Below are positions 1-5,963 of a stretch of DNA of 29,883 bases, in pieces; position 1 is the stretch's first letter; the number at the start of each line of letters is the position of its first letter. The position numbers were made by a program, and so were the translations under genes. Where the stretch lies: positions 1 to 29,883 of IMG/VR virus record IMGVR_UViG_3300027763_000173. The stretch is one strand, 5' to 3'. Under the pieces are notes generated by a model that was given only the letters and a program-made list of their open reading frames with translations, was not told the DNA's origin and did not search any database. This DNA is from a virus.

Positions 1-492
1 CCGAACCAATCCACCTGTGCCGGTTGCTGCTGTGGCTGATTCAGATAGCGTCGTTGCGACAACCGCACCCGTAAAAGTATCCCCAGTCAGTCTCGCATGG
101 TTGTACCAAGTGCTACCAGTGTAGAACTCATGCCTACTATCTGTCGTGTTCCAGCGAATGCCTTGCGATGCTACACGTTGGGCGGTTGTGCCGCTTGGTA
201 GCTGGAGCGTGCCTGTGCCGGTGAGGGTCAGACCAGCAAACGTAGGGCTATCGGCTGTGCCTAGCCCTAGATTCGTCCTTGAAGTTGCTGCACTTGCAAG
301 ACCCGCGAGGTTGCCAGAAACTAGCAAAACATTCGACGACAATCGAGCGTCTGCTAAAGTGCCTGACACAAGCAAACTAGCGTCTGTGGTTGTTGAACCA
401 GATGGGCCGGTTGCGCCTTGTGGGCCGCGTTGGTTCGAATACTCGATTGTGTAGCTAGCACGTGGTTGGACCTGAATTGTATAGCTGCTCAT
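1..492 (-). CDS. Phage tail fibre, collagen-like (C-terminus cut by window edge)
   Basis: This frame starts at ATG 492 and stays open to base 1, so only the first 164 residues are visible. About 20 residues in there is a short collagen-like Gly-X-X stretch (GPQGATGPSG). Next come tail-fibre repeat motifs: LADARLSSN, then TRTNLGLGTADSPTFAGLTL, then a GIRWNTTDSRHEFYTGSTWY segment followed by LTGDTFTGA. These short beta-rich motifs recur in trimeric phage tail fibres and receptor-binding spikes. The start overlaps the stop of the upstream gene as ATGA, so translation is probably coupled. The likely role is host recognition at the cell surface. The receptor cannot be read from the sequence, and the distal, specificity-giving end lies outside the window. 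Confidence 0.85.
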   Translation of the reverse strand, partial: MSSYTIQVQPRASYTIEYSNQRGPQGATGPSGSTTTDASLLVSGTLADARLSSNVLLVSGNLAGLASAATSRTNLGLGTADSPTFAGLTLTGTGTLQLPSGTTAQRVASQGIRWNTTDSRHEFYTGSTWYNHARLTGDTFTGAVVATTLSESATAATGTGGLVR

Positions 493-857
493 GGTCGCGT
501 TATTTCCCGATCCATGTTGATCCGTCCTTGCTGGATGCGTTCAACCAAGCCGTTCGCTCTAGTCAACTCGTAGTCGTAGTAAAAAGTCGAGTTTGGATCC
601 GTCTTAGTTGGTCCCAAAGTTGTAATTGCCGACGTAGTTGCCCTTGGAATGGTGACGTAGATCCGGTTTTCGCCCGTGTTGATAACGAACGTAAATGAAA
701 AGGCAATTGGCGACGTTCGCAATTCTCCGGACCTAGCCACACCCGCGATAGAACAACCCGCAAGGCTTTCGACGACTCCCTCGGAATCGAGAATTTGAAA
801 ATCCTCGTTCCAGTCGGTCCCCTGTTCAATAGTAAGATGTCGAATTGCTGCTGTCAT
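489..857 (-). CDS. Small tail/baseplate accessory protein (BppU-N-like beta domain)
   Basis: This 122-aa protein starts with MTAAIRHLTIEQGTDW. It then has alternating strands ending in FYYDYELTRANGLVERIQQGRI. That pattern (tolerance of a hydrophobic core, a DYEL strand, and a final G-R-I strand) resembles the small beta-sandwich domain often encoded just before phage tail fibres, such as the N-terminal domain of BppU-type baseplate proteins. I chose ATG 857 because it forms an ATGA overlap with the upstream stop; a TTG 21 bases earlier has no ribosome site. It lies directly upstream of the tail fibre and may attach it to the tail. Family assignment is by pattern only. Confidence 0.7.
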   Translation of the reverse strand: MTAAIRHLTIEQGTDWNEDFQILDSEGVVESLAGCSIAGVARSGELRTSPIAFSFTFVINTGENRIYVTIPRATTSAITTLGPTKTDPNSTFYYDYELTRANGLVERIQQGRINMDREITRP

Positions 858-1138
858 AATCTTCCATTCGTAGAACAATTGCGTTCAACGTGCGTCTTGA
901 TTGTTTGGACGTCGCTGTGCATGGTTTGGATCGTCGACGTCAAAGCTTTCGTTGCTTCCGCGTTTGCCTTCATGGTGATATCGGTCTCTCGTAAGTGAGC
1001 GAGTGCGCTATCCTTCATCGGAACGACAACGTTCTTCCCGAACCAATCTAGTGCCCTCCATGCCCCTAAACCAATCACAATCAGCAAGCCGACTGCTAAA
1101 CCCTGATTGGTAATCCATGAAAAATCGATGTTTTGCAT
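854..1138 (-). CDS. Small single-TM protein with helical tail (holin/spanin-like candidate)
   Basis: This 94-aa protein has one strong membrane segment at about residues 14-31 (LAVGLLIVIGLGAWRAL). A polar, probably helical or coiled tail follows from about 40 to 94. N-terminal TM plus soluble helix is the layout of inner-membrane spanins and of some one-TM holins or haemolysin-like phage proteins. The start codon ATG 1138 shares a base with the upstream stop (TAATG), which rejects a much longer frame extension that only shadows the thioredoxin gene. Its place after the protease and thioredoxin genes supports a membrane role in lysis. A tail-assembly role cannot be excluded. Confidence 0.65.
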   Translation of the reverse strand: MQNIDFSWITNQGLAVGLLIVIGLGAWRALDWFGKNVVVPMKDSALAHLRETDITMKANAEATKALTSTIQTMHSDVQTIKTHVERNCSTNGRL

Positions 1139-1524
1139 TACCGAAGCGACTCCCTGATTCGCGACCGGATCCCGTCGACTGTACGCTCGAGAACATTGTA
1201 TCGCTTCCATTCGTCCGACCGGTGGTAGAGAACAATTTGGGGAACAGTCGATCGACCTGTTTGGCGGATAACTTCTCGAGCGATGCGTTCGTCGTCGTCG
1301 ACGTCGATATAGACAAGCGAAACCGACTCGAGCGAACCATCGCGCCGCATCGGATCGAGAACAGATTCCTTGAGTCGCTTGCATGGCTGACACCATTTCG
1401 CCCCAAGAACGATAAGCATTGGTCGACGTTTCTGCTCAGCTTCCGCGTATGCTGTCGCGTATGACTCTTGAGCGAAACTTGAGCCGGTAAAAAACATGAC
1501 CACCAATAACGCTAACGTTCTCAT
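1138..1524 (-). CDS. Secreted thioredoxin-like protein
   Basis: This 128-aa protein begins with a signal peptide (MRTLALLVVMFFTGSSFAQ, likely cleaved after FA or AQ). It continues as one thioredoxin-fold domain. The redox motif is W44-C45-Q-P-C48-K49, and the cis-proline is in TVPQIVLY (P95). Such proteins reduce, form or exchange disulfides outside the cytoplasm. ATG 1524 has a good GGAGGA site 7 bases upstream, while an ATG 15 bases earlier would place that site inside the gene. It sits between a cysteine protease and a small membrane protein in the putative lysis block. It could protect or activate the protease's catalytic Cys, or reduce disulfides in the host wall; both are inference. Confidence 0.85.
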   Translation of the reverse strand: MRTLALLVVMFFTGSSFAQESYATAYAEAEQKRRPMLIVLGAKWCQPCKRLKESVLDPMRRDGSLESVSLVYIDVDDDERIAREVIRQTGRSTVPQIVLYHRSDEWKRYNVLERTVDGIRSRIRESLR

Positions 1525-1557
1525 CCAACTATCCTCCATGAAACGAAACGAGATAAC

Positions 1558-2355
1558 CTAAACCGCGATGGCTTCTGGCGCTGGGAACGACATTTCATCT
1601 GGAGCGTATCCGACGAATGTCGAATTGTTGTTGCGAAGAGCTTTGTCGATCGATGCCTCGGTCCATTCGTGCATCCCGTCGCCGTTCCACTGTCCGCCCC
1701 AAGAGTTTACGTTGTTGACGTTGCCCCGTGCGGTACGCTGCCAAAACATCGTTGAATGACCCCCGCCCCCTGGTCGCCAGTTGTCGACTACTTCCCTCGA
1801 GCACGAATCATTCCAGAACACCCCGGTTTGTACTGGTAGCCCAATATCGATCCAGTCGAGCAAGTCCTTGATAGTCCGGAAAGGCTTAGTGATCTTGAGC
1901 TTAAAAACGTACTTGGCGTTTCGTGGCTCGGTTGGATCGTAGCGCGATGGGTAGGGCCAATCTTCCTCGGAACACATACCGTGTTCGGTCGCTACCTTAC
2001 GTCCCCCGTTCAGCGTACTACCATTATCTCCACGGATCCCGTCGTAACGTTGGGACAAATAATAACCCGCTGCCCTCGAGAAGCGTTTGCGTCGACCGGT
2101 CGCAAGGAAGTAGCACGACGAAAAGATGGCTGCTAGCGAGTGACCCTGGCAAGCACCTTGATTCGATTGATTGAGGATGTCGAGAACACCAAGCGGATTC
2201 GCCGCTACCTCCCACTTAGGAAACGCATCTTTGTACGCTTTAAGTACTTCCGACGGTTCCATTCCACGTAGCTCGAGCTTTGGCCGATCTTCGATGTCGA
2301 TTCGATAGCCAAGTTCTCCGAGTGGTAGAAGTCGATCGTTGTCGCCTGTGTGCAT
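1558..2355 (-). CDS. Papain-like (C1 family) cysteine peptidase
   Basis: This 265-aa protein carries the three papain-family active-site blocks in order. First is NQSNQGACQGHS, with oxyanion Gln63 and catalytic Cys69 six residues later as in papain. Then comes GGGGHSTMFW with catalytic His200, and NSWGGQWNGDG with catalytic Asn217. Length fits a mature C1 domain with little propeptide. There is no signal peptide, so release would need a holin or virion delivery. The start at 2355 has an AGGA site about 6 bases upstream. It lies between a secreted Pro-rich protein and a secreted thioredoxin. Possible roles are a lysis enzyme acting on a proteinaceous envelope, a tail-borne entry protease, or a virion-maturation protease. 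Fold confidence is high, role low. Confidence 0.85.
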   Translation of the reverse strand: MHTGDNDRLLPLGELGYRIDIEDRPKLELRGMEPSEVLKAYKDAFPKWEVAANPLGVLDILNQSNQGACQGHSLAAIFSSCYFLATGRRKRFSRAAGYYLSQRYDGIRGDNGSTLNGGRKVATEHGMCSEEDWPYPSRYDPTEPRNAKYVFKLKITKPFRTIKDLLDWIDIGLPVQTGVFWNDSCSREVVDNWRPGGGGHSTMFWQRTARGNVNNVNSWGGQWNGDGMHEWTEASIDKALRNNNSTFVGYAPDEMSFPAPEAIAV

Positions 2356-2362
2356 GATGGTC

Positions 2363-3160
2363 CTACTTTATTGCTTCGAGTGATGCGGCTATCTCAACCA
2401 TCGCAGCATACCAATCTTGCCGCGTAAAGAACTTCCGACGTGTTTGCTCAGCGATGGTAGCTTTCTCGATCGTCCCCTTCCAGCTTGACCATTCTCCGGA
2501 CGGGCTTAATCCTGAGAACTCAAGAGCTACCATCGCCTTGATTCTATCGATGTCGGCTAGCGTACCCTGCCCGAAGAGCTTCGAAGCGTTGACGCGATAG
2601 ATCGTCGCAATCTTACTCGCTGTCGCCTTATCGCTTGGCGCTGCTTTGAATGAGATTGCTCCGATGTTGTAATCGTTCGGAACGTTGGCATCGGGTTTCG
2701 GTGGATCGTCCGGTTTCGGTGGATCCGGCGTAGGATCTGGTTTCGGTGGCTCAGGTTTCGGATTCCCTATCTGAATCCTTACCGACCTATCCCATGCTGG
2801 ATTAACTCGAGAAATTGCGTCGACGTCGTACGTGCCTTCACCGACGATTAGGTAACGTTGTGTGACGATACCCGAAGTCGCATCGGTAAGCGTCGACAAT
2901 GGAACAAGCTCAGCAAATTGCCGGTAGGCTCTTTGGGCGATGATTCGAACACCATCCTTGGCCGAAACTTGCAATACCGCGACCGATGAAACCGTAACCT
3001 GCGAGTCATCCTCGACAAGTATTCGCCCCCCTGGGAGTACTTCTGGCGCAGTAGCCCCCACAATGGTTTTCGCCATAACGTAGCTTAGTTCGATCTGCCC
3101 GAAGCTTTGAGCCGGTAAGAATCCAACCACCGCAACCAATGCAAACAACCATCGAATCAT
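2363..3160 (-). CDS. Secreted protein with proline-rich hinge, function unknown
   Basis: This 265-aa protein has a signal peptide (MIRWLFALVAVVGFLPAQSFGQ). A first domain of about 130 residues has a beta pattern (residues ~23-150). A hinge made of repeated K-P-x-P-P and P-K-P-D units covers about residues 155-185. A second, helix-rich domain of about 80 residues ends the protein. The start at 3160 overlaps the holin candidate's stop as ATGA; a frame extension further upstream is a shadow of that gene. Two-domain exported proteins with a Pro hinge often span envelope layers or bind surface structures. I recognise neither domain. The location in the lysis block suggests an envelope role. Confidence 0.7.
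   Translation of the reverse strand: MIRWLFALVAVVGFLPAQSFGQIELSYVMAKTIVGATAPEVLPGGRILVEDDSQVTVSSVAVLQVSAKDGVRIIAQRAYRQFAELVPLSTLTDATSGIVTQRYLIVGEGTYDVDAISRVNPAWDRSVRIQIGNPKPEPPKPDPTPDPPKPDDPPKPDANVPNDYNIGAISFKAAPSDKATASKIATIYRVNASKLFGQGTLADIDRIKAMVALEFSGLSPSGEWSSWKGTIEKATIAEQTRRKFFTRQDWYAAMVEIAASLEAIK
2691..2761 (-). repeat. Degenerate tandem repeat encoding the K-P-x-P-P hinge
   Basis: Four copies of GGTTTCGGTGG or near copies occur on the plus strand, separated by short spacers such as ATCGTCC, ATCCGGCG and CTCA. On the minus strand they encode the Pro/Lys/Asp hinge of the secreted 265-aa protein. This looks like in-gene expansion of a linker rather than an independent element. Confidence 0.75.
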
Positions 3161-3351
3161 TTTGTCACCATTGCCTTTACTTGGTCGTACCCGCCAAGTC
3201 CGAGAAGAGTCATCGCAATCATAAGAATATCTTTGTTGTCGAATCCGTTTTTGTAGAGCACGGAACACGAAACAACCAAGATGATACCGACGACAGCAAG
3301 TCGCAGAATCTTCCAGAAAGGATGACTTGGTTCCAAAAACTTTTCCATCAT
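3157..3351 (-). CDS. Two-TM holin candidate
   Basis: This 64-aa protein has two hydrophobic stretches. The first is at about residues 14-32 (ILRLAVVGIILVVSCSVLY) and the second at about 42-56 (ILMIAMTLLGLGGY). A short polar turn (KNGFDNK) separates them, and the tail is charged. Size and two-TM layout match class II phage holins, which oligomerise and open holes in the inner membrane. An AGGAGG ribosome site lies 5 bases before ATG 3351 (an ATG at 3348 is also possible). It is the first gene after a strong terminator and heads the lysis block, so its transcript depends on read-through or on a promoter I cannot see. Confidence 0.6.
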   Translation of the reverse strand: MMEKFLEPSHPFWKILRLAVVGIILVVSCSVLYKNGFDNKDILMIAMTLLGLGGYDQVKAMVTK

Positions 3352-3369
3352 TCGCCCCTCCTAGAATTG

Positions 3370-3405
3370 AAAAATGGTCCGTTAGAGCGTTAACCCTAAC
3401 GGACC
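3370..3405 (-). terminator. Rho-independent terminator between early module and lysis block
   Basis: On the minus strand a perfect 10-bp stem, GGTCCGTTAG pairing with CTAACGGACC (3405-3396 with 3385-3376), encloses a 10-base loop. It is followed after one A by five T residues (3374-3370). It lies 31 bases after the stop of the 106-aa gene and just before the ribosome site of the holin candidate. It should end transcription from the DNA-metabolism operon unless antitermination occurs. Confidence 0.8.
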
Positions 3406-3436
3406 TTGATAATGGGCTACGCGCCCTGCGATGATG

Positions 3437-3757
3437 CTACCGGAAGAATAAGGCAATGATAGCCGGTAGATTCTTGAGGATCCAGTCTAGGATCGCTGTC
3501 AAGTTGTCTGGATTGAATGCAAGCATGGTTTGAGTATGCTCATATCCGTCGGCGTTGATTGCTTCCTTCATGGATGGCTCAACGAAATCCTCTTCACACA
3601 ATCCCGCTGCGAGTTGGTCGCAGATGTCGGCACTAAGACGCGGTCGATTCAGGAGTTGTTTCCAAGCTCTCTTCTGCATCCGCCTCATGTCCGGCATCGT
3701 GTCGATCGCTTGTTCGATCAGACTCACCATCGTCGCTTGGCTCATGGTCTCTGCCAT
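3437..3757 (-). CDS. Small protein with hydrophobic C-terminus, unknown
   Basis: This 106-aa protein (from MAETMSQATM) has a mostly helical, charged body with the stretch MRRMQKRAWKQLLNRPRL. A hydrophobic tail, ILDWILKNLPAIIALFF, could be a membrane anchor. ATG 3757 has GGAG about 10 bases upstream. The gene overlaps the end of another plausible frame by 125 bases, which is unusual in this genome. It is the last gene before the terminator at 3.38 kb. I do not recognise a family; a late-expressed membrane-associated protein is possible. Confidence 0.6.
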   Translation of the reverse strand: MAETMSQATMVSLIEQAIDTMPDMRRMQKRAWKQLLNRPRLSADICDQLAAGLCEEDFVEPSMKEAINADGYEHTQTMLAFNPDNLTAILDWILKNLPAIIALFFR

Positions 3758-3968
3758 ATAATTCGATCTCCGCAATGTCAAAAATTGGTTCGGTTTCTAC
3801 GTGTCCGGTTGGACGGTCGATCTTCTGTGTAACCCAAAAGTCCCAGAATTGCAACCAAACCGCAACTTGACAACATCGGTTTCCGATGAATTTTTCGCGA
3901 TTTCCAACTGCCATTTCGAAAGCGTCGCAAGCTTTTCGGCGGATGTCTCGGTATTCCGTAGGTGTCAT
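3633..3968 (-). CDS. Hypothetical protein with acidic C-terminus
   Basis: This 111-aa frame starts at ATG 3968 (MTPTEYRDIRRKACDAFEMA), with AGGG-rich ribosome sites (AGGGCAGGG) directly upstream. The first 70 residues look like a real small globular domain (Trp/Phe-rich CCQVAVWLQFWDFWVTQ). The last ~40 residues are Asp/Glu/Ser-rich and lie over the start of the 106-aa gene in another frame. A GTG at 4043 would extend it by 25 residues. Without this gene, the stretch between the RusA gene and base 3757 would be empty, so I keep it. Its function is unknown. Confidence 0.55.
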   Translation of the reverse strand: MTPTEYRDIRRKACDAFEMAVGNREKFIGNRCCQVAVWLQFWDFWVTQKIDRPTGHVETEPIFDIAEIELYGRDHEPSDDGESDRTSDRHDAGHEADAEESLETTPESTAS

Positions 3969-4055
3969 TGCCCTGCCCTTCCTGGTGGTTTTGGTACTTT
4001 CGCGCGCGAGTCGCAGAAACCAAGAATACCAGCGTTTTTGCACGGTCGCAAGGAT

Positions 4056-4436
4056 CTACGTTTTTGCGTTGTCGCTCCAAATTGTAATATCTACCCCAAC
4101 TTTGCCCCCTGTCGAGCCGACTCCGGACAATTGTTCAACCGAATACAAACGTAGCTCCGAGTCATTCCGGAACAAACCAGCATCGGCCATTCCATCGATC
4201 TGAGCCTTGACCCAAGCAATCAATCCATCTTCGTCTCGCTTGCGTGATAGGTAGAACTTGAGCTTGTAGACTGGTCGATCGAGTGGTTCCCAGATCCCAT
4301 GGCGAATCATCATTGCTTGCGTCACTACCCGCGATTCGGCTCGAGTCGCTTTGACTGCCCTGCCCTTTGCATGGAAATGGCATCGTGCGTTTGGATGTTC
4401 GCACTCCCTCGGTAGGGCTAGTGGTATTGTGATCAT
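4056..4436 (-). CDS. rusA: RusA-like Holliday junction resolvase
   Basis: This 126-aa protein shows the RusA metal-binding pattern: D68-E-D70-G-L, then D81-G-M-x-D-A-G, then N-D92. It corresponds to the RusA acidic triad and has the family's usual length. The enzyme is a dimeric Mg-dependent endonuclease that cuts Holliday junctions and branched DNA from recombination and replication. ATG 4436 overlaps the upstream stop as ATGA. It sits at the end of the recombination-replication operon and would act with the RecE-like nuclease and the putative annealing protein encoded upstream. An earlier in-frame ATG at 4466 is inside the upstream gene and less likely. Confidence 0.88.
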   Translation of the reverse strand: MITIPLALPRECEHPNARCHFHAKGRAVKATRAESRVVTQAMMIRHGIWEPLDRPVYKLKFYLSRKRDEDGLIAWVKAQIDGMADAGLFRNDSELRLYSVEQLSGVGSTGGKVGVDITIWSDNAKT

Positions 4437-4636
4437 GCTTCGTTGTGCTTCCTGAGCTTCGCCCATTGCTTAAACGCTTTTGTCTTCCGTAACGAGTCTT
4501 CAATCACACCGGTACCGACTTCCGAAAGATAGTCGGCTACCCCTTGGCTAACCTTAATTGACTTTGGGACCGATCGCCCATTACCATCTTGACGAGGCTT
4601 CCGCCCCGCCCCTTCCCGCTTCCCGCCTTGGTTCAC
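4433..4636 (-). CDS. Small basic protein with GGKREGAGRKP motif
   Basis: This 67-aa protein begins V/M-N-Q-G-G-K-R-E-G-A-G-R-K-P. That Gly/Arg-Lys motif is common at the N-terminus of small phage DNA-binding proteins. A short helical domain follows (ISKVSQGVADYLSE-like, then SLRKTKAFKQW). The chosen start is GTG 4636, which overlaps the preceding stop as GTGA. A longer frame from 4693 would overlap the upstream gene by 60 bases. It lies directly before rusA and is probably co-translated. A DNA-binding or regulatory role is likely but untested. Confidence 0.65.
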   Translation of the reverse strand: MNQGGKREGAGRKPRQDGNGRSVPKSIKVSQGVADYLSEVGTGVIEDSLRKTKAFKQWAKLRKHNEA

Positions 4637-4884
4637 TTGGCACCGTCGATTCCCGCGTTCTTCGCGAACGCGTTGAACACTGTCACCATCCACGTTTGTG
4701 CCCCGCCTGCGAACTCTACTCGAACACCGTACTTTGAGTTGCGATACTCGTACGCTGCTTTGAATGCTTCCAATTCGCCATCGACCAGGAAGCTAAATCC
4801 CCAGTCTTTCATAGATACCTCTCGCATTGTGATTGCTTCGGTTTCGCCCGTCCTCTTGTTTTTGCAAGTCAGTTTATCCGTCAT
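4633..4884 (-). CDS. Hypothetical protein, 83 aa
   Basis: This 83-aa protein (MTDKLTCKNKRTGETEAITM) has an alpha/beta pattern: a charged N-terminus, then a WGFSFLVDGELEAFKAAYEY segment, then VRVEFAGG and a final helix. It is the first gene after the promoter at 4.93 kb. A GGAG ribosome site lies 9 bases before ATG 4884. Its stop overlaps the next gene's GTG. I do not recognise a family. Confidence 0.75.
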   Translation of the reverse strand: MTDKLTCKNKRTGETEAITMREVSMKDWGFSFLVDGELEAFKAAYEYRNSKYGVRVEFAGGAQTWMVTVFNAFAKNAGIDGAK

Positions 4885-4926
4885 TTTCTTGTCTCCGAGT
4901 TAGGTTTCGTTCTTCCCCACACTTCC

Positions 4927-4954
4927 ATTATACCTATCGGCTTGATTGTGGAAA
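4927..4954 (-). promoter_or_regulatory. Sigma-70-type promoter
   Basis: On the minus strand a perfect -10 box TATAAT (4932-4927) follows a weak -35 TTTCCA (4954-4949) with a 16-base spacer. Transcription would start near 4920, 36 bases before ATG 4884. The 88-base gap in which it lies is the only gene-free spot in this part of the operon, which supports an internal promoter for the RusA group. Confidence 0.6.
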
Positions 4955-4972
4955 TACCTAAATCAAAAATAA

Positions 4973-5188
4973 CTACCCGCATCCATGGAACGAATCGAAG
5001 TCGTCCCCGTTCCCGTCAACCCGCTTCGGTTGCTTGGTTTCTTTGAAGTCCGAGACAGCTGACTTGAGCTGATTCAGGCAAGCAACTTCAGCGTTGCCCA
5101 ATGGCATGCCCAACTTGCTCTCGACTTGTTCCGCGACCCTGACCGCCGCGTCCATCATTCGAATTTTCGCTTGTGCGTGATCAATCAT
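4973..5188 (-). CDS. Hypothetical protein, 71 aa
   Basis: This 71-aa helical protein begins MIDHAQAKIRMMDAAVRVAEQVE. Its tail is polar and Asp/Gly-rich. ATG 5188 overlaps the upstream stop as ATGA, so the in-frame extension to 5227 is rejected. It closes the gene group upstream of the internal promoter. The family is not recognised. Confidence 0.65.
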   Translation of the reverse strand: MIDHAQAKIRMMDAAVRVAEQVESKLGMPLGNAEVACLNQLKSAVSDFKETKQPKRVDGNGDDFDSFHGCG

Positions 5189-5694
5189 GCTTTTGGTTCC
5201 CAGTGTTTGTTGTATCGTTCCCACCAAAACGTTAGATCCGACTGTGCGTCGTCGTAGTACTCGGCAACATAGTCAGACTTGAATGCTGAATGATAGTTCT
5301 CGTACATTGTTGCCGTTACGATCTTTTGATCTGGGTTGTACTTTTTGATCAACCCGACCAAATTGCGGTAGTTGCTTCCCCGAATGACACCCGCTTCAAT
5401 CAAAATAAGATTTTTGCGATACGTTACCGGCTCGCATGCTCTCAGAATCTTTCGCTCGGTTGTCCAGTCCCATACTTCATCGGGATAGGGAACGTCGACC
5501 GTGAAACCATCGCAGACTTCTCCGTTGTGGCTCAGATGATGGCGGAGAACTTGCCAAACAATCGAAGAGTAGTCCGAAGATACGGCTACTAGCGTTGAAT
5601 TGGATGCGCTGAAACCTTGCAAGTTTAGCATAATCGCCAACCGCATGATGATGGAATGCTCTTCGATCAGCCCTACCATTTTTACTTGTCTCAT
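5185..5694 (-). CDS. PRTase-fold-like protein with degenerate PRPP loop (tentative)
   Basis: This 169-aa protein has a central strand-loop-helix, NLILIEAGVIRGSNYRNLVGLI, placed like the PRPP-binding loop of type I phosphoribosyltransferases. Before it lies a strand-turn (TLVAVSSDYSSI) like the PRTase first strand. The normal Asp-Asp pair and the TGxT phosphate loop are changed (E-A and RGSNY), so it may bind a different ligand or be inactive. Three starts are possible: GTG 5727 (GTGA overlap), ATG 5709, and ATG 5694. I chose 5694 because AAAGG lies 7 bases upstream. The role is unknown; PRTase-like genes in phages are usually linked to nucleotide salvage. Confidence 0.55.
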   Translation of the reverse strand: MRQVKMVGLIEEHSIIMRLAIMLNLQGFSASNSTLVAVSSDYSSIVWQVLRHHLSHNGEVCDGFTVDVPYPDEVWDWTTERKILRACEPVTYRKNLILIEAGVIRGSNYRNLVGLIKKYNPDQKIVTATMYENYHSAFKSDYVAEYYDDAQSDLTFWWERYNKHWEPKA

Positions 5695-5723
5695 TCGTTT
5701 GCCTTTCATTCCTTTCAAGTGTG

Positions 5724-5963
5724 TCACCAGTCGTCGCCATCGGATCCCATTTCGGTAGTCCCTCGAGAACTATCAGGGTTTAGAGTCGTCCGACTACGTC
5801 GTTCGCTAATCGGGCTTTTGTCGTGCGTTTCTGTCAAATACCCCGCTGACTTCATTTCTTGGAGTATCTGCTTTTTGCAGTCGACACAATACTTTTCGTC
5901 ACGTACTGCGTAGTGACTGCATGTCTTACATACCTTCGGTGGTACTTTGTTTTTCTTCGTCAT
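5724..5963 (-). CDS. Small zinc-ribbon protein
   Basis: This 79-aa protein has two Cys pairs, C12-x2-C15 and C26-x2-C29, ten residues apart, in a Lys-rich context (KVCKTCSHYAVRDEKYCVDC). This is a likely Zn ribbon. The remaining half is polar and probably disordered, rich in Ser/Arg/Asp. The start overlaps the upstream stop as ATGA. Such proteins usually bind nucleic acid or a replication partner. Exact function is unknown. Confidence 0.7.
   Translation of the reverse strand: MTKKNKVPPKVCKTCSHYAVRDEKYCVDCKKQILQEMKSAGYLTETHDKSPISERRSRTTLNPDSSRGTTEMGSDGDDW

Noticed and set aside
854-1396. 180-codon version of the single-TM protein
   Set aside because: The extra N-terminal part is a Ser/Arg-rich shadow of the thioredoxin gene. 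The TAATG overlap points to ATG 1138.
1558-2355. Protease inactive because His72 aligns with papain Cys25
   Set aside because: That alignment used the wrong Gln. With Gln63 as oxyanion residue, Cys69 falls at the catalytic place with the normal 6-residue spacing.
3778-4080. Minus-strand open frame of 100 codons overlapping the 111-aa gene
   Set aside because: The Arg/Asn/Ser-rich composition looks like a shadow. The alternate frame has a better ribosome site and more natural composition.
4433-4693. 86-codon version of the small basic protein
   Set aside because: It would overlap the upstream gene by 61 bases. The GTG at 4636 gives the standard GTGA overlap.
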